Positions 8,664 to 17,667 of a stretch of 36,041 nucleotides of DNA are shown in pieces (position 1 is the stretch's first letter; each line of letters begins with the position of its first letter). Source of the stretch: Bacteroidota bacterium (GTDB lineage: Bacteria > Bacteroidota > Bacteroidia > Palsa-948); the NCBI GenBank assembly GCA_023251675.1, contig JAHEYJ010000015.1:1-36041 (forward strand), given 5' to 3'. The notes under the pieces were generated by a model. That model was given only the letters and a program-made list of their open reading frames with translations. It was not told where the DNA came from and ran no database searches. The position numbers and the translations under genes were made by a program.

Positions 8664-9974
8664 ATGATAGCAACAAAAGAAAATAAGGCGACGATCCCCG
8701 CACAGCTGGAAGGAGAATTCCAAACCCTTCTTTCTAAAACATTTTCGTCAGAGCCCGAATGGCTGAAAGAAAAAAGAAAGGAAGCGTTTGATTCATTCTG
8801 CCAAACCGGACTTCCAACCAGAAAAAATGAAGAGTACAAATACACGGATTTAAAAAAAATATTCTCAGGAAATTTTACTGCCGTTCATAACGAATCACAC
8901 GCGCTCAACTTTATTCCTGCCCCAATTGCAGAAGGAAGCATCCGTCTTGTTTTCATCAATGGATGGCTTCACAAGGATTCTACATTGAGTTCGAAACTTC
9001 CAAAAGGAGTTCTAATTGGCAATTTGGCTACCGACGGGCTGCTGAAACATGCGGATTTTTTGAAAAAAAATTTTTCCTCCAATGAGGATGCTCTTTCACG
9101 TCTCAACGATGCTTTGTGGACAGATGGCGCCTTCGTTTATGTTCCTGAAAATATTCGGCTGGAAATTCCCGTCGAGATCATTCATATTTCCACCGGAAAA
9201 AAAGAATTGCTTTCAAGTCCGCGGCATTTGATCATTGCCGAAAAAAATTCTTCCGTCAGTATCATTGAAAACAATATCTCTGTTGATACCTTCGCGCCGA
9301 TGATCATTAATTCTCAAACCGATATTTTCTCGGGTGAAAATTCCAACGTGCAGTATTATCGTTTGCAGAACGACTGCAGGAATGTTTCCCTGATCTCTTC
9401 AACGCATGTGAAGCAGGAAAAAAATTCACACTTTGATACCAATACGATCACGCTGGGAAATGAATGGACAAGGAACAATCTGCGTATTGATCTCGAAGGA
9501 GAAAATTGTGAATCCCATCTGAACGGATTGTTCGTCACCAACGGAACCGCCCATACCGATAATCATACTTCTGTTCTGCACAACAAACCAAACGGACAGA
9601 GCAATCAGCTGTATAAAGGAATCCTTGACGGAAGATCCACCGGCATTTTCAACGGAAAAATATTTGTTGAACGTGATGCGCAGAAAACAAATGCGTACCA
9701 GAGTTCAAAGAACATCCTGCTGAGCGACGACGCCACCATCAATACAAAACCCCAGCTGGAGATCTATGCCGATGATGTGAAATGTTCGCACGGTTCCTCT
9801 ACAGGAAAACTGGATGAGGATGCTTTGTTCTATCTCCGCACACGAGGATTAAGCGAGGATAGCGCAAGACGATTGCTTTTATATGCGTTTGCAAATGATG
9901 TGTTGAATACAATTAAAAACGAATCGTTGAAAAATTATCTGGAAGAGTTGGTGAATGAACGGCTTGAAAAATGA
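8664..9974 (+). CDS. sufD: Fe-S cluster assembly protein SufD
   Basis: SufD-like; ATG at 8664 preferred over the upstream TTG at 8652 given in the ORF track. Confidence 0.92.
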   Translation: MIATKENKATIPAQLEGEFQTLLSKTFSSEPEWLKEKRKEAFDSFCQTGLPTRKNEEYKYTDLKKIFSGNFTAVHNESHALNFIPAPIAEGSIRLVFINGWLHKDSTLSSKLPKGVLIGNLATDGLLKHADFLKKNFSSNEDALSRLNDALWTDGAFVYVPENIRLEIPVEIIHISTGKKELLSSPRHLIIAEKNSSVSIIENNISVDTFAPMIINSQTDIFSGENSNVQYYRLQNDCRNVSLISSTHVKQEKNSHFDTNTITLGNEWTRNNLRIDLEGENCESHLNGLFVTNGTAHTDNHTSVLHNKPNGQSNQLYKGILDGRSTGIFNGKIFVERDAQKTNAYQSSKNILLSDDATINTKPQLEIYADDVKCSHGSSTGKLDEDALFYLRTRGLSEDSARRLLLYAFANDVLNTIKNESLKNYLEELVNERLEK

Positions 9975-11236
9975 TAACCAAAGAAAAAAATATAGCACTT
10001 GATGTTCAGAAGGTCCGGAAGGATTTTCCCATTCTTTCACGTAAAGTGAACGGCAAGCCGCTTATTTATTTCGACAGCGGCGCAACGGCTCAGAAACCGA
10101 AGCAAGTGATCGATGCCATTACAAAATACTATTCGGAACAGAACGCAAATATTCACCGCGGCGTTCATACGCTCAGCCAGGAAGTGACCATGGCTTATGA
10201 AAATGCAAGGGAAACCATTCAAAAACATCTTAACGCAAAATATTCTCACGAAATTATTTTTACCCGCGGAACTACTGAATCCATCAACCTAGTTGCATCT
10301 TCATTCGGAAAGAAATTTATTAATGCATGTGATGAAATTATTATTTCCGAGATGGAGCATCACAGCAATATTCTTCCCTGGCAGCAACTATGTGAAGAGA
10401 AAAATGCTGTGTTGAAAGTCGTACCAATAAATGAAAAAGGCGAGTTGCTTTTGGATGATCTCAAAAAATTACTTTCATCCAAAACAAAACTGGTTGCTGT
10501 GACGCATGTATCAAATACACTTGGAACAACAAACCCGGTAAAAGAAATTATTCAGGTGGTGCATTCTTTTCCTTCTCCCTTTAGGGACGGGGCACCTATT
10601 CCTGTTTTGATTGACGGTGCACAGTCGATCCCTCATATGAATGTGGATGTGCAGGAACTGGATGCAGATTTTTATTGTTTCAGTGGACATAAAGTTTACG
10701 GGCCAACCGGTGTAGGAATACTTTACGGAAAAGAAGAATGGCTGAAAAAACTTCCCAACTACCAGGTGGGCGGAGGAACCATCAAAACCGTTTCCTTTTT
10801 GAAAACCGAGTACGCAGATCTTCCGCTTCGGTTTGAAGCCGGCACGCCACATATTGCAGGAGGAATCGGTTTGGCGGTTGCTATTGATTATATAAATGCA
10901 ATCGGTTTACCGGCTATTTTTGCTTACGAACACGAATTGACCGGATACGCAACCGAAAAACTTTCAGCGATCGAAGGATTGAAGATCATCGGCACCGCAA
11001 AAAATAAAGCAAGTGTTCTTTCATTTGTTCTCGATGGAATTCATCCTTATGATGCAGGCGTGATCCTCGACCAGCTTGGCATTGCCGTCCGAACCGGGCA
11101 TCATTGCACCCAGCCGATCATGGAAAAATTCGGAATTGCCGGAACAATACGGGCTTCTTTGGCTTTTTATAATACGAAAGAAGAAATTGATGAACTGGTA
11201 AAAGGGATAAATAAAGTAAACCAAATGCTGAAATAA
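9971..11236 (+). CDS. sufS: SufS-like cysteine desulfurase
   Basis: 421 aa; PLP motif FSGHKVYGPTG and catalytic RTGHHCTQP; ATGA overlap with sufD. Confidence 0.95.
   Translation: MITKEKNIALDVQKVRKDFPILSRKVNGKPLIYFDSGATAQKPKQVIDAITKYYSEQNANIHRGVHTLSQEVTMAYENARETIQKHLNAKYSHEIIFTRGTTESINLVASSFGKKFINACDEIIISEMEHHSNILPWQQLCEEKNAVLKVVPINEKGELLLDDLKKLLSSKTKLVAVTHVSNTLGTTNPVKEIIQVVHSFPSPFRDGAPIPVLIDGAQSIPHMNVDVQELDADFYCFSGHKVYGPTGVGILYGKEEWLKKLPNYQVGGGTIKTVSFLKTEYADLPLRFEAGTPHIAGGIGLAVAIDYINAIGLPAIFAYEHELTGYATEKLSAIEGLKIIGTAKNKASVLSFVLDGIHPYDAGVILDQLGIAVRTGHHCTQPIMEKFGIAGTIRASLAFYNTKEEIDELVKGINKVNQMLK
10571..10596. repeat. In-frame short palindromic insert in sufS
   Basis: CCTTCTCCCTTTAGGGACGGGGCACC encodes part of FPSPFRDGAP between EIIQVVHS and IPVLIDGAQ, where SufS normally has only 2-3 residues; core TCCCTTTAGGGA. 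Confidence 0.65.
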
Positions 11237-11242
11237 TACATT

Positions 11243-11310
11243 CACCACTAAGACACTCAGCGCACTAAGAAACACTTAGTGGATCTGAGTGGCCTTAGTG
11301 CCTTAGTGGT
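11243..11310. repeat. Dispersed palindromic repeat (CACTAAG type)
   Basis: CACCACTAAGACACTCAGCGCACTAAG...CTTAGTGGATCTGAGTGGCCTTAGTGCCTTAGTGGT in the sufS-sufE gap. Confidence 0.8.
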
Positions 11311-11315
11311 AAAAA

Positions 11316-11735
11316 ATGAGAATAGAGGAAACAGAAAAAGAAATCGCCGAAGAGTTTTCCATGTTTGAGGATTGGATGGGAAAGTACGAGCACATCATTG
11401 AACTTGGAAAGTCATTACCGATGATCGATGCAAAATATAAAACCGATGATCGCCTGATAAAAGGATGCCAGAGCAAGGTATGGCTGCATTCGGAATTCAA
11501 AGAAGGGAAAATATTTTTCACTGCCGACAGTGATGCGATCATCACAAAAGGGCTGGTTGCCCTGGTGATCAGGGTTCTTTCAGGCCACACGCCGGATGAG
11601 ATCGTAAATGCAAAAATGGAATTCATCAACCAGATCGGGCTTACCCGGCATCTTTCACCAACACGTGCAAATGGTTTGGTGAACATGATCAAACAAATGA
11701 AACTGGATGCATTAGCATTAAAAGCAAAAGTATGA
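11316..11735 (+). CDS. sufE: SufE-like sulfur acceptor
   Basis: 139 aa; IKGCQSKVWLH motif; position in suf operon. Confidence 0.93.
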   Translation: MRIEETEKEIAEEFSMFEDWMGKYEHIIELGKSLPMIDAKYKTDDRLIKGCQSKVWLHSEFKEGKIFFTADSDAIITKGLVALVIRVLSGHTPDEIVNAKMEFINQIGLTRHLSPTRANGLVNMIKQMKLDALALKAKV

Positions 11736-12061
11736 GCGCAATAATTATATCAGAGAATGCGGCTTTGGCCCAGACGGTTATCGATATCATCAAAACCTGT
11801 TACGATCCTGAGATACCGGTCGATATCTGGGAACTTGGCCTGATCTACGAAATCAAAATAGATGAACAGAATAACCTGTCAGTTAAAATGACCCTGACCT
11901 CACCTTCCTGCCCGGTAGCCGAATCCCTGCCCCCGGAAGTAGAACAGAAATTAAAAAAGATCTCAGGTATCGCATCGGCAAAAGTGATCCTGACCTTTAA
12001 TCCTCCCTGGACAAAAGATATGATGAGCGAAGTAGCGCAGGTAGAACTTGGTTTCATGTAA
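11732..12061 (+). CDS. sufT: MIP18/DUF59-family Fe-S protein (SufT-like)
   Basis: 109 aa; DPEIPVDIWELGLIYEI and TSPSCPVAESLP motifs; overlaps sufE. Confidence 0.9.
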   Translation: MSAIIISENAALAQTVIDIIKTCYDPEIPVDIWELGLIYEIKIDEQNNLSVKMTLTSPSCPVAESLPPEVEQKLKKISGIASAKVILTFNPPWTKDMMSEVAQVELGFM

Positions 12062-12062
12062 A

Positions 12063-12569
12063 ATGGAAAAAGAGATCGTCAATAGAGTTGCCGAAAGTGA
12101 TCTGGTGGAGATCAATCTTGAAGATCACTATCCGAAAGGCGAACGCATGCTGATCGATATGAAAGAAAATTTATTCCAGGGACTGATTCTGAAAGAAAAA
12201 GATTTCCGCGAATTTGTAAAGAATGAGAACTGGAGCAGGTACAAAGACAAATTCGTTGCCATCACCTGTTCGGCGGATGCTATTGTTCCGACATGGGCCT
12301 ACATGCTGATCGCCGCATCGCTTCAACCCTTTGCAAAAAAATTCGTATTCGGTGATCTGAAAGCGCTTGAGACAATATTGTTCATTGAATCACTTTCAAA
12401 ATTTAATCCTGAGATCTTCCGAGATAAAAAAGTGATGATTAAAGGCTGCGGAAACCTTCCTGTCCCTGAATCCGCCTATGTAGAACTAACACGGCTCCTG
12501 ATGCCGGTAGTTAAAAGCATCATGTATGGCGAAGCGTGTTCCGCCGTTCCGGTTTACAAGCTAAAATAA
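12063..12569 (+). CDS. DUF2480-family protein
   Basis: 169 aa from ATG 12063, adjacent to sufT; looks like the Bacteroidota DUF2480 family. Confidence 0.8.
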   Translation: MEKEIVNRVAESDLVEINLEDHYPKGERMLIDMKENLFQGLILKEKDFREFVKNENWSRYKDKFVAITCSADAIVPTWAYMLIAASLQPFAKKFVFGDLKALETILFIESLSKFNPEIFRDKKVMIKGCGNLPVPESAYVELTRLLMPVVKSIMYGEACSAVPVYKLK

Positions 12570-12574
12570 TTTAT

Positions 12575-13486
12575 TTAAAAATACACTTTGATGAATTCCT
12601 GCACCGCGGGAAATGCCACTGCTAATGCAGCAAGCATCAACGAACCCCAAAGTTTCCATTTCTCTTTAGAAGTAAGCGCCAGAACGGATTCCTCGATCCA
12701 ATAAGCCAGCCGAATGGGAGGAAGTGCCAACAATGTCATTGCGAGGTAAATGAAAAATAAAAGGCAGCCCGTTGTCAATGCCGGATCTCCGCCTACAAAC
12801 GCATCATGGATAAATTGTTTATTGCCCTCGTTGATGGGCGTCCAGAACGCAGTAAACAGCATGAAGGCATATAAATGCAAAACAACATCTGAAACAAATT
12901 CTTTCTTTTTATATTCCCCTGAATTCAGTTTGGGAAGATTTTTATTCAGCCATTCTTTTTTTGCTGTTTCTTCTTTTTCCTTATCCCATTTGTCATCCTG
13001 TGCCGTGCTTCCGAACACTCCGGATTCCGCATACGTGTACGCAAGTACGCCGCATTCAAACAGCAGCGCGGCAACCATAACCCTTATAAAGAAAGGTGAT
13101 TGGTTCTCTTGTTCCGGATCGAAACCGAATCCGGTCATGGCGAGCATAACGAAACCAAAACGAAACAACATCCTGGAAACAACTCCATAACTTATGACAC
13201 AGCCGGGCTGCGGAATAACATAATCTTTACCGGTTTGTTTTATTATTTGCAGGCGCTTTTCATTTGCCCTGAGCCGGATTATTTTTGTTTTGAAGATGAA
13301 TGAATAGAGTTCGGCTACATAAATGATCAATCCGAATACCGCTACCAAAATATTTCTGTTGCCTTGAAAAACATATTCATTTATAAAGGGAGCAATGAAA
13401 AAGTAATATAGTGCAAACAGAATATTGAAGTAATATCCGTTCGGCCGGACCTCATTTTCCAAAACCTTGTTTTGAAACAGTTTCAT
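12575..13486 (-). CDS. Hypothetical multi-pass membrane protein
   Basis: Several hydrophobic segments; ATG at 13486 overlaps the upstream stop as ATGA, so the track's longer N-terminus is unlikely. Confidence 0.7.
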   Translation of the reverse strand: MKLFQNKVLENEVRPNGYYFNILFALYYFFIAPFINEYVFQGNRNILVAVFGLIIYVAELYSFIFKTKIIRLRANEKRLQIIKQTGKDYVIPQPGCVISYGVVSRMLFRFGFVMLAMTGFGFDPEQENQSPFFIRVMVAALLFECGVLAYTYAESGVFGSTAQDDKWDKEKEETAKKEWLNKNLPKLNSGEYKKKEFVSDVVLHLYAFMLFTAFWTPINEGNKQFIHDAFVGGDPALTTGCLLFFIYLAMTLLALPPIRLAYWIEESVLALTSKEKWKLWGSLMLAALAVAFPAVQEFIKVYF

Positions 13487-13821
13487 AAACCGACCTTTTG
13501 AAAATACAGAACGATCGCCTGTTTGATCAGCCGCTCCTGTTCCGCCGGTTTGAGCAAGGGAAGTTTTGCTGATGATGTCCAGTGAGGCCATCCGTCCTCA
13601 TCTTTTCCCGCAAACACATAATAGCCGTATTCTTCCAGCAGCGTACAAACTGCAATATGCATAATACCTAGTTTTTCGTCCTTGGAAAATATTTTATGCC
13701 CTTTGCCCAGTTCTTGTACGCCGATGAGGAATAAAACACCCTTCATATCGATTTCCTCACCGAATTGAAGCGATAGCTGCTTTACAATTTTTATTAATTC
13801 GATTTCTACCTCTGCATCCAT
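13483..13821 (-). CDS. Hypothetical protein (112 aa)
   Basis: Complete ORF, translationally coupled to the membrane protein downstream. Confidence 0.7.
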   Translation of the reverse strand: MDAEVEIELIKIVKQLSLQFGEEIDMKGVLFLIGVQELGKGHKIFSKDEKLGIMHIAVCTLLEEYGYYVFAGKDEDGWPHWTSSAKLPLLKPAEQERLIKQAIVLYFQKVGL

Positions 13822-13824
13822 TTT

Positions 13825-13953
13825 GTTCGAATAACGAATTCTTGCGAATATACCAATGATTATTTTTCAATACCTGTTTGTGAACAGAATCTTCCTGTGA
13901 CGTTGATCCGCCATGTGTGCATTCGTAAATTCGTACCGATTAGTTATCCGAAC
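13825..13953. repeat. MITE-like inverted repeat, ATTCGTA-rich
   Basis: GTTCGAATAACGAATTCTTGCGAAT (13825-13849) / ATTCGTAAATTCGTACCGATTAGTTATCCGAAC (13921-13953). Confidence 0.6.
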
Positions 13954-13954
13954 C

Positions 13955-14500
13955 ATGAACTATATCGATATCATTCTCATCATTCCTCTCCTTTGGGGAT
14001 TGTATAAAGGTTTTTCGAAAGGACTTATCATTGAAGCGGCCACGCTCATCGCATTCGGACTAGCAGTTTGGGGGGCGGTCAAGTTCCATGATTTCCTTTC
14101 CGGATGGATGAAAAATTCGATGGGATGGGATTCAAAGTACATTCCGTTGGTCTCTTTCGCACTGATCTTCATAGGAGTTTTACTGACTGTGTTCGGAATT
14201 GCAAAGCTTCTTGAAAAAATTGTCAAATCTGTTTCGCTTGGCTTTGTGAATAAACTGGGAGGAGCTATCTTTGGAATGCTGAAATTCGGGTTGATCCTGA
14301 GCATGCTTATTTTTTTTCTGGAAGCAATAAACAAAACCGTTCCTTTTATTCCGGCGGAGACAAAAAAGAACTCCCTGCTCTATGTACACGTACAGAAAAT
14401 TGCGCCGTTGGTAATTCCCGGGTTGAGTGAAAGCGATCTAAGCCGGATGATACCAAATACTGATTCGTTGAACGTTAAGGTGAACGTAAAAGTAAAATAA
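13955..14500 (+). CDS. CvpA-family membrane protein
   Basis: Hydrophobic MNYIDIILIIPLLWGLYKGFSKGLIIEAATL, typical CvpA N-terminus. Confidence 0.85.
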   Translation: MNYIDIILIIPLLWGLYKGFSKGLIIEAATLIAFGLAVWGAVKFHDFLSGWMKNSMGWDSKYIPLVSFALIFIGVLLTVFGIAKLLEKIVKSVSLGFVNKLGGAIFGMLKFGLILSMLIFFLEAINKTVPFIPAETKKNSLLYVHVQKIAPLVIPGLSESDLSRMIPNTDSLNVKVNVKVK

Positions 14501-14507
14501 CGTTAAA

Positions 14508-15698
14508 CTATTTCTCCACAGCTTCCACACCCGGCAATGTTCCGCTCTCAATATATTCAAGCAGCGCACCTCCGCCGGTAGAAACATAGCTCACTTTATC
14601 CGCCAAATGATATTTATTGATTGCCGTAATAGAATCCCCACCACCGATCAATGAGAAAGCTCCCTTAGAAGTTGCTGCTGCCACTGCTACTGCCACTGAC
14701 TTTGTCCCATGTTCGAAACTGTTCATTTCAAAAACGCCCATCGGTCCATTCCACAGAATGGTCCTGGACTTTGCAATAACATCAGTGAATATTTTTTCAG
14801 ATTTTTCACCGATGTCAAGCCCGATCCATCCATCCGGAATGGCATTGATGTCGGTCGTTTTTTTATTGGCATTGTCTGCAATGGCATCGGCGGCAATAGC
14901 ATCAACCGGAAGATAGATATTCACTCCGGATTTTTTTGCGTCTTCAAGGATCTTCTTTGCATTTTCGATCCGGTCTTCTTCCAGCAGCGACTTTCCTATT
15001 TTTCCACCCATTGCTTTTGCAAAAGTGAATGCCATCCCTCCGCCAATTATAATATTGTCGGCTTTCTTCATCAGCTGTTCGAGTATCAGAATTTTATCAG
15101 AAACCTTCGCACCGCCCATAATGGCTGTGAATGGTTTTGCTGCATTGTTCATCACTTTATCGATGCTCGCCAGCTCTCCGCTCATTACATACCCAAAACA
15201 TTTTGCATTCGGAAAAAATTTAGCGATGACAGCCGTGGAAGCATGCGCGCGGTGAGCCGTACCGAAAGCATCGTTCACATAAAAAGTTCCCAGTTCAGAT
15301 AATTTTTTTGCAAAACCTTCATCTCCTTTTTCTTCCTGTTTATAGAAGCGCAGATTCTCCAGCAAAAGGACTTCCCCGCTTTTAAGTCCTGCGGAAAGAT
15401 TTTTTGCATCCTCACCAATGCAGTCGCCTGCAAATTTTACATTGACCCCCAGAAGTTTACCCAGGTGGCTGACGATATGCTTCAGAGAATATTTCTCCGC
15501 CGGGCCTTCCTTCGGCCGGCCCAAATGCGACATCAACACAACACTGCCGCCATCTTTCAGAATCTTTTTTATGGTTGGGATGGCTGCGCGGATACGTGTA
15601 TCGTCCGTAATGTTGAACTGCCCATCCAACGGAACGTTGAAATCCACACGTATGAGCGCATGTTTACCTGAGAAATTAAAATTATCTACTGTCTTCAT
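14508..15698 (-). CDS. pgk: Phosphoglycerate kinase
   Basis: 396 aa; [45 protein letters not shown]. Confidence 0.98.
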   Translation of the reverse strand: MKTVDNFNFSGKHALIRVDFNVPLDGQFNITDDTRIRAAIPTIKKILKDGGSVVLMSHLGRPKEGPAEKYSLKHIVSHLGKLLGVNVKFAGDCIGEDAKNLSAGLKSGEVLLLENLRFYKQEEKGDEGFAKKLSELGTFYVNDAFGTAHRAHASTAVIAKFFPNAKCFGYVMSGELASIDKVMNNAAKPFTAIMGGAKVSDKILILEQLMKKADNIIIGGGMAFTFAKAMGGKIGKSLLEEDRIENAKKILEDAKKSGVNIYLPVDAIAADAIADNANKKTTDINAIPDGWIGLDIGEKSEKIFTDVIAKSRTILWNGPMGVFEMNSFEHGTKSVAVAVAAATSKGAFSLIGGGDSITAINKYHLADKVSYVSTGGGALLEYIESGTLPGVEAVEK

Positions 15699-15721
15699 AG
15701 ATAAAAGGTTTTTGTTTTGCG

Positions 15722-15751
15722 CAAAAGTATTCTTTTGAGCTTACTGAACAA
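15722..15751 (-). promoter_or_regulatory. Candidate pgk promoter
   Basis: Minus strand TTG (15751-15749) - 19 bp - TACTTTTG (15729-15722). Confidence 0.6.
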
Positions 15752-15787
15752 ATGATTTTTCCACGTTTAACGATCACATTCTCTGGC

Positions 15788-15795
15788 TATATTTG
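15788..15795 (+). promoter_or_regulatory. Candidate -7 box of holB
   Basis: TATATTTG ending 5 bp before the holB ATG at 15800; -33 weak (TTT at about 15766). Confidence 0.4.
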
Positions 15796-15799
15796 ATAA

Positions 15800-16942
15800 A
15801 TGCTTTTCGGCAATATCATAGGGCAAAAGGAGGTTAAAAACAGGCTTGTAAGAACAGTGCAGGACGGACGAGTAAGTCATGCCCAGCTTTTTTTGGGGCA
15901 TGAAGGAAGCGGTGCCTTGCCGCTGGCAATTGCCTATGCACAGCTGCTGCTTTGCAAGAATAGAGCCGAAAAAGACTCCTGCGGAAAATGCCCATCGTGC
16001 CTAAAAGCAGAAAAACTGATTCACCCGGATATTCATTTTGTTTACCCGATCGCTTTATCAAAAGAAGTCAGGATGAGTACGAACGTTGCCTCCCAGTGGC
16101 GTGAAGCGTTCCTGCAAAATCCCTACCTGAACCTGCACGACTGGTTCAGCCACTTGTCAGCCGAGAACAAACAACCCGTGATCGGTGTTGAAGAAAGCGG
16201 GGAGATCCTCCGAAAACTGTCTCTTACCACTTACGAAGGAGAATTCAAGATCATGATCGTATGGCTTCCGGAAAAGATGAATGTTCAGGCTGCCAATAAA
16301 CTTTTGAAAATTCTTGAAGAACCGCCCGATAAAACCGTTTTTCTTCTTGTTTCGGAAAACGAAGAATCCTTGCTGCGAACCATTGTTTCACGCACACAAC
16401 TCATAAAAGTCAACCGGGTTGCGGATTATGAAATTAAAAAAGCGCTGATTGAAAAATATCAACTCTCTGCTACCGATGCTTCACGCATCACTTACCTGGC
16501 AGACGGCAACTACAACACCGCCGTTAAACTGATCACTGAAAAACAGGAAGAAAATTTTTATCTGCACCAGTTCAAAGAATGGATGCGCATGTGCTTTACG
16601 GTAAATATTTCGGGAATTGTTTCCTGGGTAGAAGAAATTGCAAATGCAAAAGTGGGCAGAGAAAAACAGAAAGAATTTCTTTCCTACGGAATGAATATCA
16701 TCCGTGAATGCCTGGCAGGAATGTACGGAGATAAAAAACTTTTACGCGTGGACGGCGAAGAGCTGGATTTCGTTCAAAAGCTCTCCACCAAACTAGACGG
16801 AAGCATGTGCCATCGGTTATCGGATGAACTGAACGAAGCCATCCTTCACATTGAAAGAAATGGCAGCGGGAAAATTATTTTTACAGATCTGTCTTTAAAG
16901 TGTATTAGGATTGTGAGACAAACTCAAGCGCAAACAACATAA
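15800..16942 (+). CDS. holB: DNA polymerase III delta' subunit-like ATPase
   Basis: 380 aa; FGNIIGQKEVKNRL, zinc module CGKCPSC, LLKILEEPPDKTVFLL. Confidence 0.9.
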   Translation: MLFGNIIGQKEVKNRLVRTVQDGRVSHAQLFLGHEGSGALPLAIAYAQLLLCKNRAEKDSCGKCPSCLKAEKLIHPDIHFVYPIALSKEVRMSTNVASQWREAFLQNPYLNLHDWFSHLSAENKQPVIGVEESGEILRKLSLTTYEGEFKIMIVWLPEKMNVQAANKLLKILEEPPDKTVFLLVSENEESLLRTIVSRTQLIKVNRVADYEIKKALIEKYQLSATDASRITYLADGNYNTAVKLITEKQEENFYLHQFKEWMRMCFTVNISGIVSWVEEIANAKVGREKQKEFLSYGMNIIRECLAGMYGDKKLLRVDGEELDFVQKLSTKLDGSMCHRLSDELNEAILHIERNGSGKIIFTDLSLKCIRIVRQTQAQTT

Positions 16943-16981
16943 TCTGGATTCATACAGATAATCCGTTTGAATCTGTATTTA

Positions 16982-17599
16982 ATGAAAAAACAAAAAATAA
17001 TAGTAGGAATTACCGGCGCCAGCGGTGCTATTTACGCAAAGGTGTTGCTGGATAAACTTGCTGCTTTGAAAGATCAGGTGGAAGAAGTCGGCATTGTGAT
17101 GAGCGATAATGCAAAGCAGGTCTGGGAAACAGAATTACACCCCACCCCTGTCCCCTCCCCAAAAGGAGAGGGGAAGTTGGACGTGAAAATAAATTTCTAT
17201 AATAAAAATGATTTCACGGCTCCCTTCGCATCCGGCTCTTCGGATTTCAGGACCATGATCGTTTGTCCCTGCTCGATGGGAACGCTGGGAAGAATTTCAG
17301 GCGGCATTTCCAACGATCTGATCACGCGTGCTGCGGATGTAATTCTGAAGGAAAGAAGAAAATTAATTTTAGTCGCCCGTGAAACTCCGTTGAGTTTGAT
17401 CCATATCAACAACATGAAAGCCATCACCGAAGCAGGTGGAATCATTTGCCCTGCCACGCCTTCGTTCTACAGCAAGCCAAAAGATTTTGAAGCCCTTGCC
17501 GCTACCGTGATCGACCGCGTGCTGGATCTTTGCGGACTGGATGTGAAGATGTATCGGTGGGGCGCCCCACCTAAATCCTCCCCGAAGGGGAGGACTTAA
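16982..17599 (+). CDS. ubiX: UbiX-family flavin prenyltransferase, carrying two repeat-derived segments
   Basis: GITGASGAIYAK, CPCSMGTLGRISGG, RETPLSLIHINNM; ATG at 16982 preferred over 16967. Confidence 0.93.
   Translation: MKKQKIIVGITGASGAIYAKVLLDKLAALKDQVEEVGIVMSDNAKQVWETELHPTPVPSPKGEGKLDVKINFYNKNDFTAPFASGSSDFRTMIVCPCSMGTLGRISGGISNDLITRAADVILKERRKLILVARETPLSLIHINNMKAITEAGGIICPATPSFYSKPKDFEALAATVIDRVLDLCGLDVKMYRWGAPPKSSPKGRT
17139..17173. repeat. In-frame palindromic element in ubiX (internal)
   Basis: ACCCCACCCCTGTCCCCTCCCCAAAAGGAGAGGGG; arms CCCCTCCCC/GGAGAGGGG; encodes HPTPVPSPKGEG. Confidence 0.8.
17560..17597. repeat. Palindromic element forming the ubiX C-terminus
   Basis: GGGCGCCCCACCTAAATCCTCCCCGAAGGGGAGGACTT; arms CCTCCCC/GGGGAGG; encodes GAPPKSSPKGRT just before the stop. 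Confidence 0.8.
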
Positions 17600-17667
17600 T
17601 ATTCTATTGCAGAATTATTTTTCTGGAAAATGTTTTCTCTTCCAAATTTTATTTACCAAAATCTTTT

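Noticed and set aside
14709-15302. 197-aa plus-strand ORF
   Set aside because: Antisense of pgk; no recognisable family.
16967-17599. ubiX as a pseudogene because of repeat insertions
   Set aside because: Frame is intact and all core UbiX motifs are preserved.
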